Shown here: positions 12,898 to 23,122 of the stretch, piece by piece
Layout: the number at the start of each line of letters is the position of its first letter
How positions within the stretch are numbered: position 1 is the first letter of the stretch
Assembly: GCF_017355985.1 (NCBI RefSeq)
Contig: NZ_JAFIQU010000026.1
Span: 1-64,000 of the forward strand
Source: Arenibaculum pallidiluteum
GTDB taxonomy: Bacteria > Pseudomonadota > Alphaproteobacteria > Azospirillales > Azospirillaceae
DNA: 64,000 nt
Reading direction: 5' to 3'
Made by a program: the position numbers and the translations under genes
Notes under the pieces: generated by a model
The model's database searches: none
Told to the model about the DNA's origin: nothing
The model's input: the letters and a program-made list of their open reading frames with translations, nothing else

Positions 12898-12992
12898 CCG
12901 GACATCCTTGCTGGTCCGGTGTTTCACGTCATACCTGTGAAGAACGTGCTGCGCCGCAACGCGGCCTCACACAAGAATGCAAGGGAACGGAC

Positions 12993-14279
<1,287 letters not shown>

Positions 14280-14341
14280 TCCCGGCGGGCCCGGCCCCGC
14301 GGGAAAAGCACATTCGGCACATGAAGGCAGGAGAAGACGTC

Positions 14342-14542
14342 ATGAGCATCGCCAACCGTTTCTGGGTCGTCGGCGGCGAGTACAAGGACACCCGCTTCGA
14401 CGAGATCGCGGACGGCACGTGCCAGGTCTACGGCCCCTTCGACAGCTACGAGAAGGCTCGATCGAAGTGGCAGACAGCGGTCGAGTTGACGCGCAGCAAC
14501 GCCTATATGCGCTTTACGATCGCCCGCGAGGGCGCTCCGTAA
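14342..14542 (+). CDS. DUF4170 small protein
   Basis: A 66-residue protein starting MSIANRFWVVGGEYKDTRFDEI and carrying the block VYGPFDSYEKARSKWQ. I recognise this as the DUF4170 family of alphaproteobacteria, whose function is unknown. The ATG at 14342 has GGAG about 9 bases before it, which favours it over a reading that begins upstream. It follows aceA in the same direction with 62 bp between, so it is probably cotranscribed and may act in the same metabolic setting (inference). It has no signal peptide or membrane segment. Confidence 0.75.
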   Translation: MSIANRFWVVGGEYKDTRFDEIADGTCQVYGPFDSYEKARSKWQTAVELTRSNAYMRFTIAREGAP

Positions 14543-15051
14543 GGGCTGAGCACGCCCACCCTCGCGGGTGAGCACGCCACCGCTCCCGCGAGGGACCGGT
14601 CCGGACGGCGGGGGCGGTTGGCGCCCCCGCCGATCCCGTGCGGGATGCGGGCCATGCCCATCCCGCCGGTCCGCCATGCGGGCCGTCCGCCGGCGCCACG
14701 ATCCGCCCGTCCTGGGCCGCGCCGGCCGCTTCACTGGATCGTTCCGCCCTGCGTCACTTGCGGGACGCAGGCTCTTTCCCCATTGACTTGGCTCGCTGCA
14801 CGGGCCACTTAAGGCCCATGCCGACATGACGCCCCGGCGCGTCCCGATCCCGATCGCGGGCCTCCCTGGTCCGCGCAGCGGTTTCTGCACTCGTGCATGG
14901 CTCCCCGGGCGCCACGATGTACCTCGTCGGGCGGAGGGGCCGACACTTGCGTGCAGTCCGACCGGATGGGGAGGAATGCCTCGGAACCCATTCCGGACGG
15001 AGGCGTTACCGATGCGCCGGCACCGAGCAACAACCAAGGAGGTTCTCTAAG
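14543..15051. other. 509-bp intergenic region with hairpins, no gene seen
   Basis: Between the DUF4170 gene and the PfpI-like gene I find no convincing coding frame. It holds two strong adjacent stem-loops (14607-14646) that probably end the aceA transcript, and it must carry the promoter of the PfpI-like gene. Further short inverted repeats of GC type occur up to about 14720. Confidence 0.55.
14607..14646 (+). terminator. Tandem stem-loops after aceA-DUF4170
   Basis: First stem GGCGGGGGCG (14607-14616) pairs with CGCCCCCGCC (14622-14631) around the loop GTTGG. A second stem ATCCCG (14633-14638) pairs with CGGGAT (14641-14646). Neither is followed by a T run, so they may be a pause or transcript-end structure rather than a classic terminator. 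Confidence 0.45.
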
Positions 15052-15615
15052 ATGGATCAACCGCTTGCCGGAAAGACCATCGCCATCCTCGTCGCCAACG
15101 GCTTCGAGGAGATCGAGATGACCGAGCCGCAACGCGCATTGCTGAAGGCCGGAGCCACCGTCCGCGTGATCTCGCCCGAGCAGGGCCTGGTCAACGGCTG
15201 GCACGGGGCGGCCTGGGGCCACTACTTCCCGGTCGACCGCGGCATCGCCGAGGTGCTGGGTGCCGATTTCGACATGCTGGTCCTGCCGGGCGGTACGCGC
15301 TCCGTCGCGAAGCTCAGCCAGAACCCGCACACCAAGCGCATCCTGTCGGGCTTCATGGACGGCGGAAAGCCGGTGGCCGCGATCGGCGATGGCGTCGAGC
15401 TGCTGGTCCATGTCCAGAAGGCCAAGGGCCGGACCGTGGCCGCGCCCGAGGCGGCTCGTGCGGCGCTGACCGAAGCCGGCGCGACGATCTCCGAGGATGC
15501 CGTCGTGACGGACAAGGTCCTGGTGACCGCCGTCGGGCAGGACGCCGTCGGCAGCTTCGTCGAGACGCTGCTGAAGGTCTTCGGCGAGGCCGCGCAGGTC
15601 AAAAAGGCCGCCTGA
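15052..15615 (+). CDS. PfpI/DJ-1 superfamily protein lacking the nucleophile cysteine
   Basis: A 187-residue protein of the DJ-1/PfpI glutamine-amidotransferase-like fold. It keeps the N-terminal block VANGFEEIEMTEP with the conserved Glu20, and the segment PEQGLVNGWHG...HYFPVDR that matches the EPGKVQGWxH..DTFPVD region of PfpI proteins. The nucleophile elbow, normally AAICHG, reads AAIGDG at 109-114, so both the Cys and the His are missing. Protease, deglycase or hydratase activity in the usual way is therefore unlikely, and it may be a structural or binding paralogue. AAGGAGG stands about 9 bases before the ATG. It is followed by a strong terminator. Confidence 0.85.
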   Translation: MDQPLAGKTIAILVANGFEEIEMTEPQRALLKAGATVRVISPEQGLVNGWHGAAWGHYFPVDRGIAEVLGADFDMLVLPGGTRSVAKLSQNPHTKRILSGFMDGGKPVAAIGDGVELLVHVQKAKGRTVAAPEAARAALTEAGATISEDAVVTDKVLVTAVGQDAVGSFVETLLKVFGEAAQVKKAA

Positions 15616-15663
15616 CGCCGAAATGGTGTGGTTCCCCGGCCGCAAGGCCGGGATGTCCTGGAG

Positions 15664-15697
15664 AAAAGGCGCCGCCCGCGAGGGCCGGCGCCTTTTT
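15664..15697. terminator. Rho-independent terminator, usable on both strands
   Basis: AAAAGGCGCCG (15664-15674) pairs with CGGCGCCTTTT (15686-15696), followed by a T. The A run before and T run after the stem make it a terminator for both the PfpI-like gene (+) and the opp operon (-), which converge here. Confidence 0.9.
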
Positions 15698-15717
15698 CTG
15701 TGCCGTTCGCCGGTCCA

Positions 15718-16775
<1,058 letters not shown>

Positions 16776-16779
<4 letters not shown>

Positions 16780-17870
16780 GGCACGCCTCCCGGTCGCGCC
16801 CGGTGGCAGGCCGAGAGCCGGCTCGCGGGATCGGCAGGGTGGGAGCCAGCATCCGTGGGCAGCAGGGCCGGCGGCTCGCGCAGGCACAGGTCGAAGACGT
16901 AGGGGCAGCGGTCCTGGAAGGCACAGCCGGGGGGCAGGCGCTGCAGGTTCGGCGGCTGGCCCCCGATGGTCGGCAGCTCTCCGAACGCCTCGCCCTCGTC
17001 CAGGCGCGGCATGCTGCGCAGCAGCGCCTCGGTATAGGGATGTCCGGGCTCGTAGAAGATCCGGCGCACCGGCCCGCGCTCGACGAGCCGGCCCGCATAC
17101 ATCACGGCCACGCGGTCGGCCAGCCCGGCGATCACGCCGAGGTCGTGGGTGATCATCACGATGGCGGTGTCGAACTCGCGCTTGAGATCGGCCATCAGGT
17201 CCAGGATCTGGGCCTGGACCGTCACGTCCAGCGCGGTCGTCGGCTCGTCCGCGATCAGCAGGTCCGGCTGGCACAGGAGAGCCATGGCGATCATGACCCG
17301 CTGGCGCATGCCGCCGGAGAACTCGTGCGGGTACATGGCGATGCGCCGCGCGGCCTCGGGGATGCGCACGAGGTCGAGCATCTCGACGGCGCGGCGCAGG
17401 GCGTCGCGCTCGGACATGCCCTTGTGCAGCCGCAGGACCTCGGTCATCTGCGCCGAGATGCGCAGATAGGGGTTCAGCGAGGTCATGGGGTCCTGAAAGA
17501 TCATCGCGATCCGGGACCCCCGGATCCGGTTCAGCCGGGCAGTCGGCAGGCCCAGGATCTCCTCGCCGCGGAAGCGCACCGATCCCGAGGCGCGCCCGTT
17601 GGCGGCCAGAAGCCCCATCACCGCCATGAAGAGCTGGCTCTTGCCCGAGCCGGATTCGCCGACGACCCCCAGCGTCTCGCCGGGAGCGATGGTGAAGCTG
17701 ACATCGGCGACGGCGTGCACGGGCCCCTCGGGCGTCTCGAAGCCGACGGTGAGGTGCTCGACCGCCAGGACCGGAACCGCGGCGGCAAGCGGTGCGGGAC
17801 CGCCGATCGCGTCTTGCTGGGCGGCATCGGGGCGGGCACCATCGGGGCGGGCGGCGTTGGGAAGGGCCAT
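16776..17870 (-). CDS. oppD: Oligopeptide ABC transporter, ATP-binding protein
   Basis: A 364-residue ABC ATPase of the OppD/DppD type. Walker [10 protein letters not shown]-loop [16 protein letters not shown], signature [15 protein letters not shown], Walker [14 protein letters not shown], and switch His in MITHDLGVI are present, as is the C-terminal [14 protein letters not shown] cysteine motif. The N-terminal 30 residues are a low-complexity Ala/Pro/Asp-rich extension ([15 protein letters not shown]). It pairs with OppF; the genes overlap by ATGA and the upstream oppC ends 4 bp away. Confidence 0.95.
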
Positions 17871-17874
17871 GGGG

Positions 17875-18804
17875 TCAGCGGTCCCGCGGGTCGAGGGCGT
17901 CGCGCACCCCGTCGCCGATGAAGTTCAGGGAGAACAGCGCGACCGCCAGGAAGCCTGCCGGGAAGACCAGCATCCACCAGGCCGCCTCCATGTTCGCGGC
18001 CCCTTCCGAGATCAGCACGCCCCAGCTCGTCATCGGCTCCTGCACGCCGAGGCCCAGGAAGCTCAGGAAGCTCTCCAGCAGGATCACCTTGGGGACGGTC
18101 AGCGTCATGTAGACGACGACTGGTCCCAGCGCGTTGGGGATCACGTGCCGGCGCACGATGGCGAAGCCGTGCACGCCGCCCGCCCGCGCGGCCTCGATGA
18201 ACTCCTTGCGCTTGATGCTCAGGGTCTGGCCGCGGACGATGCGCGCCATGTCCAGCCACTCCACCGCACCGATGGCGACGAAGATCAGCAGGATGTTCCG
18301 CCCGAAGAAGACCATCAGCAGGATCACGAAGAACATGAAGGGCAGCGAGTAGAGGATGTCGACCACCCGCATCATCACGGAATCGACCCGCCCACCGGCA
18401 TAGCCCGCGATGGCGCCGTAGCTCACCCCGATCACCAGGCTGACCAGCGTCGCGACCAGCCCGACCATCAGCGAGACACGGCCGCCGTGGAGGGTCCGGA
18501 CCAGCAGGTCGCGGCCGTTGGCGTCGGTGCCGAAGGGATGCCCGGCCTCCAGGCTCGGCGGCGCCTGGATCGCGTCCCAGAAGATGTCGTCCAGCGCGTA
18601 CGGGATCAGCATGGGCCCGGCCACGCAGGCCAGGGCCATCAGGACCAGGATCGTCGCGCCGGCCACGGCGGCGCGGTTGCGCAGCAGCCGGCGCCAGGCG
18701 TCGGCCCAGAGCGAGCGGCCCCGCACCGGCCGCGGCGGAGCGGGCAGGGGCGCGATCGGGGGGACCGGCTGGTTGGGGTGGGTCGCGGACAGGTCGGTCG
18801 GCAT
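17875..18804 (-). CDS. oppC: Oligopeptide ABC transporter, permease
   Basis: A 309-residue inner-membrane permease with a long cytoplasmic N-terminus (about 45 residues, Pro-rich), the OppC_N segment with the first helix, then the binding-protein-dependent transport domain. [24 protein letters not shown] is the family hallmark, and the EAA loop is [24 protein letters not shown]. Six membrane segments are expected. It forms the channel with OppB. Confidence 0.94.
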   Translation of the reverse strand: MPTDLSATHPNQPVPPIAPLPAPPRPVRGRSLWADAWRRLLRNRAAVAGATILVLMALACVAGPMLIPYALDDIFWDAIQAPPSLEAGHPFGTDANGRDLLVRTLHGGRVSLMVGLVATLVSLVIGVSYGAIAGYAGGRVDSVMMRVVDILYSLPFMFFVILLMVFFGRNILLIFVAIGAVEWLDMARIVRGQTLSIKRKEFIEAARAGGVHGFAIVRRHVIPNALGPVVVYMTLTVPKVILLESFLSFLGLGVQEPMTSWGVLISEGAANMEAAWWMLVFPAGFLAVALFSLNFIGDGVRDALDPRDR

Positions 18805-18814
18805 GGAGGCCCGC

Positions 18815-19738
18815 TCAGTCGTAGCGCACGCGCGGGTCGAGCGCGCCGTACAGCAGGTCGACCAGCAGGTTGAACAGGATGATCAGCGCGCCGTAGAAGA
18901 CCACGACGCCCATCACCAGCGTGTAGTCGCGGTTCAGCGCGCCCTGGACGAAGTAACGGCCGATGCCGGGAATCCCGAAGATCTGCTCGATCACCACCGA
19001 TCCCGTGATGATCCCCGCGGTCGCGGGGCCGAGGTAGGAAACGACCGGCAGCAGCGCCCCCTTGAGCGCGTGGCGGCGCAGCATGGTCCCCTCGGGCAGG
19101 CCCTTGGCGCGGGCCGTCCGCACGAAGTTCGAGCGCAGCGTCTCGATCATGGAGGCGCGGGTCAGGCGCGCGATGTAGGCGATCTGCGGCAGGGCGAGGG
19201 CGACCACGGGCAGCAGCAGGTTCCGCCACGACCCGTCGCCGTAGCCGCCCACCGGCAGCAGCCCGAGATGGACGCCCAGCACCAGCGTCAGCAGCGGGGC
19301 GACGACGAAGTTCGGGATGGTGATGCCGGTCATGGCCAGCGCCATCACCCCGTGGTCGAGGCCCGAGTTCTGGCGCAGGGCGGCGAGCGCGCCCAGGGTC
19401 GTGCCGACCACCGCGGCCAGCGCGATCGCGATGCCGCCGATGCGCAGAGACACCGGGAAGCCGCCCCAGATCAGCTGGTTGACCGTGAAGTCCCGGTACT
19501 TGAAGGACGGGCCGAAATCCCCGCGCAGCACGCCGCCGAGATAGCGCAGGTACTGCACCGGGAGGGGCTGGTCCAGGTTGTAGGCGGCCTTCATGTTCGC
19601 CTCGATCTCGGCCGGCAGCGTCCGCTCGTCGTCGAAGGGGCCGCCCGGCGCCAGCCGGATCATGAAGAAGGCGATGGTCAGGATCACCAGCAGGGTCGGT
19701 ATGGCGCCCAGCAGGCGCCGGACGGCGTAGCTAAGCAC
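18815..19738 (-). CDS. oppB: Oligopeptide ABC transporter, permease
   Basis: A 307-residue inner-membrane permease. The N-terminus MLSYAVRRLLGAIPTLLVILTIAFFMIRLAPGGPF is the standard OppB/DppB start, and the EAA loop reads NFVRTARAKGLPEGTMLRRHALKGALLP. About six membrane helices are seen. It lies 10 bp upstream of oppC and 63 bp downstream of oppA, separated from oppA by a strong stem-loop. Confidence 0.94.
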   Translation of the reverse strand: MLSYAVRRLLGAIPTLLVILTIAFFMIRLAPGGPFDDERTLPAEIEANMKAAYNLDQPLPVQYLRYLGGVLRGDFGPSFKYRDFTVNQLIWGGFPVSLRIGGIAIALAAVVGTTLGALAALRQNSGLDHGVMALAMTGITIPNFVVAPLLTLVLGVHLGLLPVGGYGDGSWRNLLLPVVALALPQIAYIARLTRASMIETLRSNFVRTARAKGLPEGTMLRRHALKGALLPVVSYLGPATAGIITGSVVIEQIFGIPGIGRYFVQGALNRDYTLVMGVVVFYGALIILFNLLVDLLYGALDPRVRYD

Positions 19739-19771
19739 GCTTGCCCTCCACCGCGGCTCCGGGGCGGGGGA

Positions 19772-19797
19772 GGGCGCGCCGGCGCACCGGCGCGCCC
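19772..19797 (-). promoter_or_regulatory. Intercistronic stem-loop between oppA and oppB
   Basis: GGGCGCGCCGG (19772-19782) pairs perfectly with CCGGCGCGCCC (19787-19797) around the loop CGCA. It sits just after the oppA stop and before oppB. Comparable stems in solute-binding-protein operons protect the upstream message or partly stop transcription, giving more binding protein than permease. That role is inferred here. Confidence 0.7.
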
Positions 19798-19801
19798 GCC
19801 G

Positions 19802-21412
19802 TCACTTCTGCACCGTGATGAAGCGAGTCGGGTGGTAGTTCAGGATGTTGTCCTGCCAGCCCTTGACGTAGCTCGCCACCATCAGGGGCCGCGTGTAGTA
19901 GTAGAGCGGGATGATCGGGTGATCCTCCAGCATCAGCGCCTCGGCCTCGGTCATGATGCGGCCGCGCTCCTGCAGGTCGGCGGTCCTGCCGGCCTTGCTC
20001 AGCAGCTCGTTGTAGCGGGGATTGTCGTAGGCCGCGGGGTTCTGCGGGCCGATGTCGCCGCGCAGCAGCTCCAGGAACGTGTTGGGATCGTTGTAGTCGC
20101 CGATCCAGCCGACGCGGATCACGTCCTTGTAGGTCTTCTGGTTCCGCGCATCCAGGTAGACCTTCCATTCCTGGTTCGTCAGCGTCGTGTTGATGCCGAG
20201 CTTCTGCTTGAGCATGCCGCCGACGGCGATGGCGATCTTCTTGTGGCGATCGTTGGTGTTGTAGAAGATCTCGAGGTCCAGCGGCTTGCCGGGCCCGTAG
20301 CCGGCTTCGGCGAACAGCTTCTTGGCGAGCGCGTCGCGGTCCTTCTGGGGCATGCCGGCATAGTCGAGCGTCGCCGACTGGTAGTTCACGATGCCCGGCG
20401 GCACGAAGCCGTAGGCCGGCAGCTCGCCCGCCTGGGTGATCTTCTCCACCAGGATCTCGCGGTCGACGGCCAGCGACACCGCCTTGCGCAGCTTCGCGTT
20501 CGACTTCCAGGGCTCGTGGGTCAGGTTGAAGGCGTAGTAGTAGCTGCCGAGATAGGCCGGGGCGCGGAATGAATCCGCCATGTTCGCCTTGGCCCAGGGG
20601 ATCTGCTGGGGCGGCATCTCGTAGGTGGCGTCGAGGTCGCCCGCGCGGAAGCGCTTGAGCTCGGCGTCGATGTCCTCGGTCACGTAGAAGTAGACCGTGT
20701 CGACCTTGACGTCCTTGGCACCGTAATAGGCCGGGTTCTTCACGAGCTTCACGTGGCTCTGGGGCACGTGCTCGGCCAGCGTGTAGGCGCCGTTGCTGAC
20801 GAGGTTGCCGGGCTTCAGGTAGTCGGCCCCGAACTTCTCGACATTGGCCTTGGAGACCGGGAACAGCGCGTGGTGGAGCTGCGCGGACAGGAAATAGGGT
20901 GTCGGCGCGCGCAGCGTGACCTTCAGGGTCTTCTGGTCCACGGCCTCGACCGCCAGCGCGTCGGGCGGCATCTCCCCCTTGGTGATCGCCTCGCCGTTCT
21001 TCACGGGCCAGATGAAGAAGGCGTACTGGGACGCGGTCGCGGGATCGGCCAGGCGGCGCCAGGAGAAGACGAAATCCTCGGCGGTGACGGGCGAGCCGTC
21101 GGACCATTTCGCATCGGAGCGCAACTTGAACGTGTAGACCGTTCCGTCGTCGCTGATGGTCCAGCTCTCGGCCGCGCCGGGGATCGGCTTGGCCTCGGGG
21201 TCCGAGGCCAGAAGGCCTTCGAACAGGTCCATCTGGATGTAGCTTTCGGGCACGCCCGTGGACTTGTGGGTGTCCAGCGTCGCCGGCTCGGCGCCGTTGC
21301 CGCGCCGCAGAACCACCTCGGCCTGCGCCACGCCCATGGCGGCGGCCGTCAGCGCGATCCCGAGCGCGAGCCCCGTCGCGAGCCGGCCCAGCATCCTTGG
21401 GATATCCTGCAT
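19802..21412 (-). CDS. oppA: Oligopeptide ABC transporter, periplasmic binding protein
   Basis: A 536-residue solute-binding protein of the peptide family (SBP family 5). A signal peptide occupies about residues 1-31, ending AAAMGVAQA. The mature start VVLRRGNGAEPATLDTHKSTGVPESYI and the block WKFKLR-like VYTFKLRSDAKWSDGSPVTAEDFVFSWRR are family hallmarks; the OppA/MppA subgroup fits best. It delivers peptides (possibly murein peptides) to OppBCDF. It is the first gene of the operon, with AGGAGCAGGA before its ATG, and is divergent from the VTT-EEP pair. Confidence 0.94.
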   Translation of the reverse strand: MQDIPRMLGRLATGLALGIALTAAAMGVAQAEVVLRRGNGAEPATLDTHKSTGVPESYIQMDLFEGLLASDPEAKPIPGAAESWTISDDGTVYTFKLRSDAKWSDGSPVTAEDFVFSWRRLADPATASQYAFFIWPVKNGEAITKGEMPPDALAVEAVDQKTLKVTLRAPTPYFLSAQLHHALFPVSKANVEKFGADYLKPGNLVSNGAYTLAEHVPQSHVKLVKNPAYYGAKDVKVDTVYFYVTEDIDAELKRFRAGDLDATYEMPPQQIPWAKANMADSFRAPAYLGSYYYAFNLTHEPWKSNAKLRKAVSLAVDREILVEKITQAGELPAYGFVPPGIVNYQSATLDYAGMPQKDRDALAKKLFAEAGYGPGKPLDLEIFYNTNDRHKKIAIAVGGMLKQKLGINTTLTNQEWKVYLDARNQKTYKDVIRVGWIGDYNDPNTFLELLRGDIGPQNPAAYDNPRYNELLSKAGRTADLQERGRIMTEAEALMLEDHPIIPLYYYTRPLMVASYVKGWQDNILNYHPTRFITVQK

Positions 21413-21592
21413 CTCTGTCCTGCTCCTGTTCGGGTTCCTTGGACGGCGGTCTTCTGCGGACGCGCAGCGAAACGGTAGGTTGTCGTCCTGGGCCGATCAA
21501 CGGGAAAACCCGGCTTCTGCGCCGCGCTTTCGGGTGACGTGCCGAACCCCGAACTCGCGTGTTGTCCCCTTCTGATGAGATGGTCCCCGCGC

Positions 21593-22282
21593 ATGCGCTT
21601 CGTCCTGGGCGTCCTGCTCGCAGCCGCGCTGCTGGCGGGCCTGGCGGCGCTCTGGCACTTCACGCCGCTCTCGGCCCTGGCCGAACCCGGCCGCCTCGTG
21701 GACTGGGCCGAGCGGGTGGCGGATTTGGGCGCGCTGGGCCCGCCGGTGATCGTGGCGCTCTTCGTGCTGGGCGGATGCCTGATGTTCCCGGTGCTCGTGC
21801 TGATCGCGGTCACCGCGATGGCGCTGGGACCGGTCGCGGGCTTCCTGACGGCGCTGGCGGGGTGCCTCGCCTCGGCGGCGACGGTCTTCTGGCTGGGGCG
21901 GCTGTCGGGCGCGCGGCTGGTGCGGCGCTTCGGCGGCCCCGGGGTGAACCGGGCGAGCCACTGGTTCGCCCGCCAGGGCGTCCTGGCCGTGGCGGTGGTG
22001 CGGATCGTGCCGACCGCACCCTTCACCGTGGTGAATCTGGTGGCGGGGGCATCGCATCTGCGGTTCACTCACTTCCTTGCCGGGACGGCGATCGGCATGG
22101 CGCCGGGGACGCTGGCCTTCAGCCTGTTCGGCACCCAGATCGGCAGGGCCCTGCGCGATCCGCGGCCGGAGACGCTGGGGCTCGTCGTGGCGGCGGCAGG
22201 CGCGGCGCTGGCGCTGGGCTGGGCCGCGGGCCGGCTGCTGGGAAGCGGGGATATCAGGGACGGAAGCGAGGAGCGCGCGTGA
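21593..22282 (+). CDS. VTT-domain (TVP38/TMEM64, DedA-like) membrane protein
   Basis: An inner-membrane protein of about 229 residues with five to six hydrophobic segments. The VTT/DedA-type signature is seen as a glycine-rich membrane loop (LGPVAGFLTALAGCLASAATVFWLGRLSG) followed by VVRIVPTAPFTVVNLVAGASHLRFTHFLAGTAIGMAPGTLAFSLFG. Proteins of this group act as lipid scramblases or transporters (known for DedA relatives). Start choice is uncertain: ATG 21593 gives a compact N-terminal helix, ATG 21575 and GTG 21539 are possible, and none has a clear ribosome site. It overlaps the EEP gene by GTGA, so the two are translated together. Confidence 0.82.
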   Translation: MRFVLGVLLAAALLAGLAALWHFTPLSALAEPGRLVDWAERVADLGALGPPVIVALFVLGGCLMFPVLVLIAVTAMALGPVAGFLTALAGCLASAATVFWLGRLSGARLVRRFGGPGVNRASHWFARQGVLAVAVVRIVPTAPFTVVNLVAGASHLRFTHFLAGTAIGMAPGTLAFSLFGTQIGRALRDPRPETLGLVVAAAGAALALGWAAGRLLGSGDIRDGSEERA

Positions 22283-23058
22283 ACGAGTTCCGAGACGAGC
22301 TGGCCGATGAACCGGAGGAGGTCCAGGACGAGCGCACCGGCACGCCGCCCGCGGGGCTCGCGAGCTTCCGGATCGCGACGTACAACGTCCATAGCTGCGT
22401 CGGCATCGACGCCAAGTTCTCGCCCGAGCGGGTGGCCGAGGTGGTGCGCGGCCTGGAATGCGACGTGGTCGGCCTGCAGGAGGTCGGCTGGCATCACCGC
22501 GGCGAGATCGGGCGCGACCAGTTCGCCGCCATCTCCCAGGGATCCGGCCTGAAGGCCTATCCGGGCCCGACCAAGCACAACGAGCGCGCCCATTACGGCA
22601 ACGCGCTGCTGACCAACCTGCCGGTTCTCGCGGTGCGGCCCATCGACCTCTCATTGCCCATGCGCGAGCCCCGCGGCGCCATCGACGCCGACATCCAGGT
22701 CGGCGACCGGGTCGTGCGCGTGATCGTGGCGCATCTCGGCCTCGACCCGTGGGAGCGCAACGCCCAGATCACGCGCGTCCTGCACGCGATGGAAGCCGGC
22801 CCGCCGCGGCCCACCGTCTTCATGGGCGACCTGAACGAATGGCGCGGCCGCTCGCCCCGGCTCAAGCGGCTGGCACGCAGCTTCGACGACTGCGCCGCGC
22901 CGCGCAGCTTCCACGTTCGCCTGCCGGCGCTGCGGCTGGACCGGATCTACGTGACCGGCGAACTCCAGCTCGCCAGCTTCGAGGTCGTGAAGACGAAGCA
23001 CACCCGCCGCGCCTCCGACCACCTGCCGGTGCGCGCGACGATCGCCGTGCGGCGCTGA
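22279..23058 (+). CDS. Endonuclease/exonuclease/phosphatase (EEP) family protein
   Basis: A 259-residue protein of the EEP fold. The metal and catalytic motifs appear in order: TYNVHSCVGID (Asn), LQEVGWHH (Glu), VAHLGLDPWERNAQI (His), MGDLNEWRG (Asp-x-Asn), and the terminal SDHLPVRATI (Asp-His). Family members cleave phosphodiesters in nucleic acids or phospholipids. The absence of a signal peptide and the coupling to a VTT lipid-handling membrane protein favour a phospholipid substrate on the inner leaflet (inference). GTG at 22279 overlaps the VTT stop by 4 bp, with AGGAG just upstream. Confidence 0.85.
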   Translation: MNEFRDELADEPEEVQDERTGTPPAGLASFRIATYNVHSCVGIDAKFSPERVAEVVRGLECDVVGLQEVGWHHRGEIGRDQFAAISQGSGLKAYPGPTKHNERAHYGNALLTNLPVLAVRPIDLSLPMREPRGAIDADIQVGDRVVRVIVAHLGLDPWERNAQITRVLHAMEAGPPRPTVFMGDLNEWRGRSPRLKRLARSFDDCAAPRSFHVRLPALRLDRIYVTGELQLASFEVVKTKHTRRASDHLPVRATIAVRR

Positions 23059-23061
23059 GTA

Positions 23062-23090
23062 GGCTGCGGCGGCCACAGGCCGCCGCAGCC
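23062..23090. terminator. Perfect 13-bp stem-loop between convergent genes
   Basis: GGCTGCGGCGGCC (23062-23074) pairs with GGCCGCCGCAGCC (23078-23090) around the loop ACA. It lies 3 bp after the EEP stop and 32 bp after the ctaA stop, and would act for both strands. No T run follows. Confidence 0.65.
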
Positions 23091-23122
23091 GCCCCTATCG
23101 GGAGGTCTCCGCTCGGAGTCCC

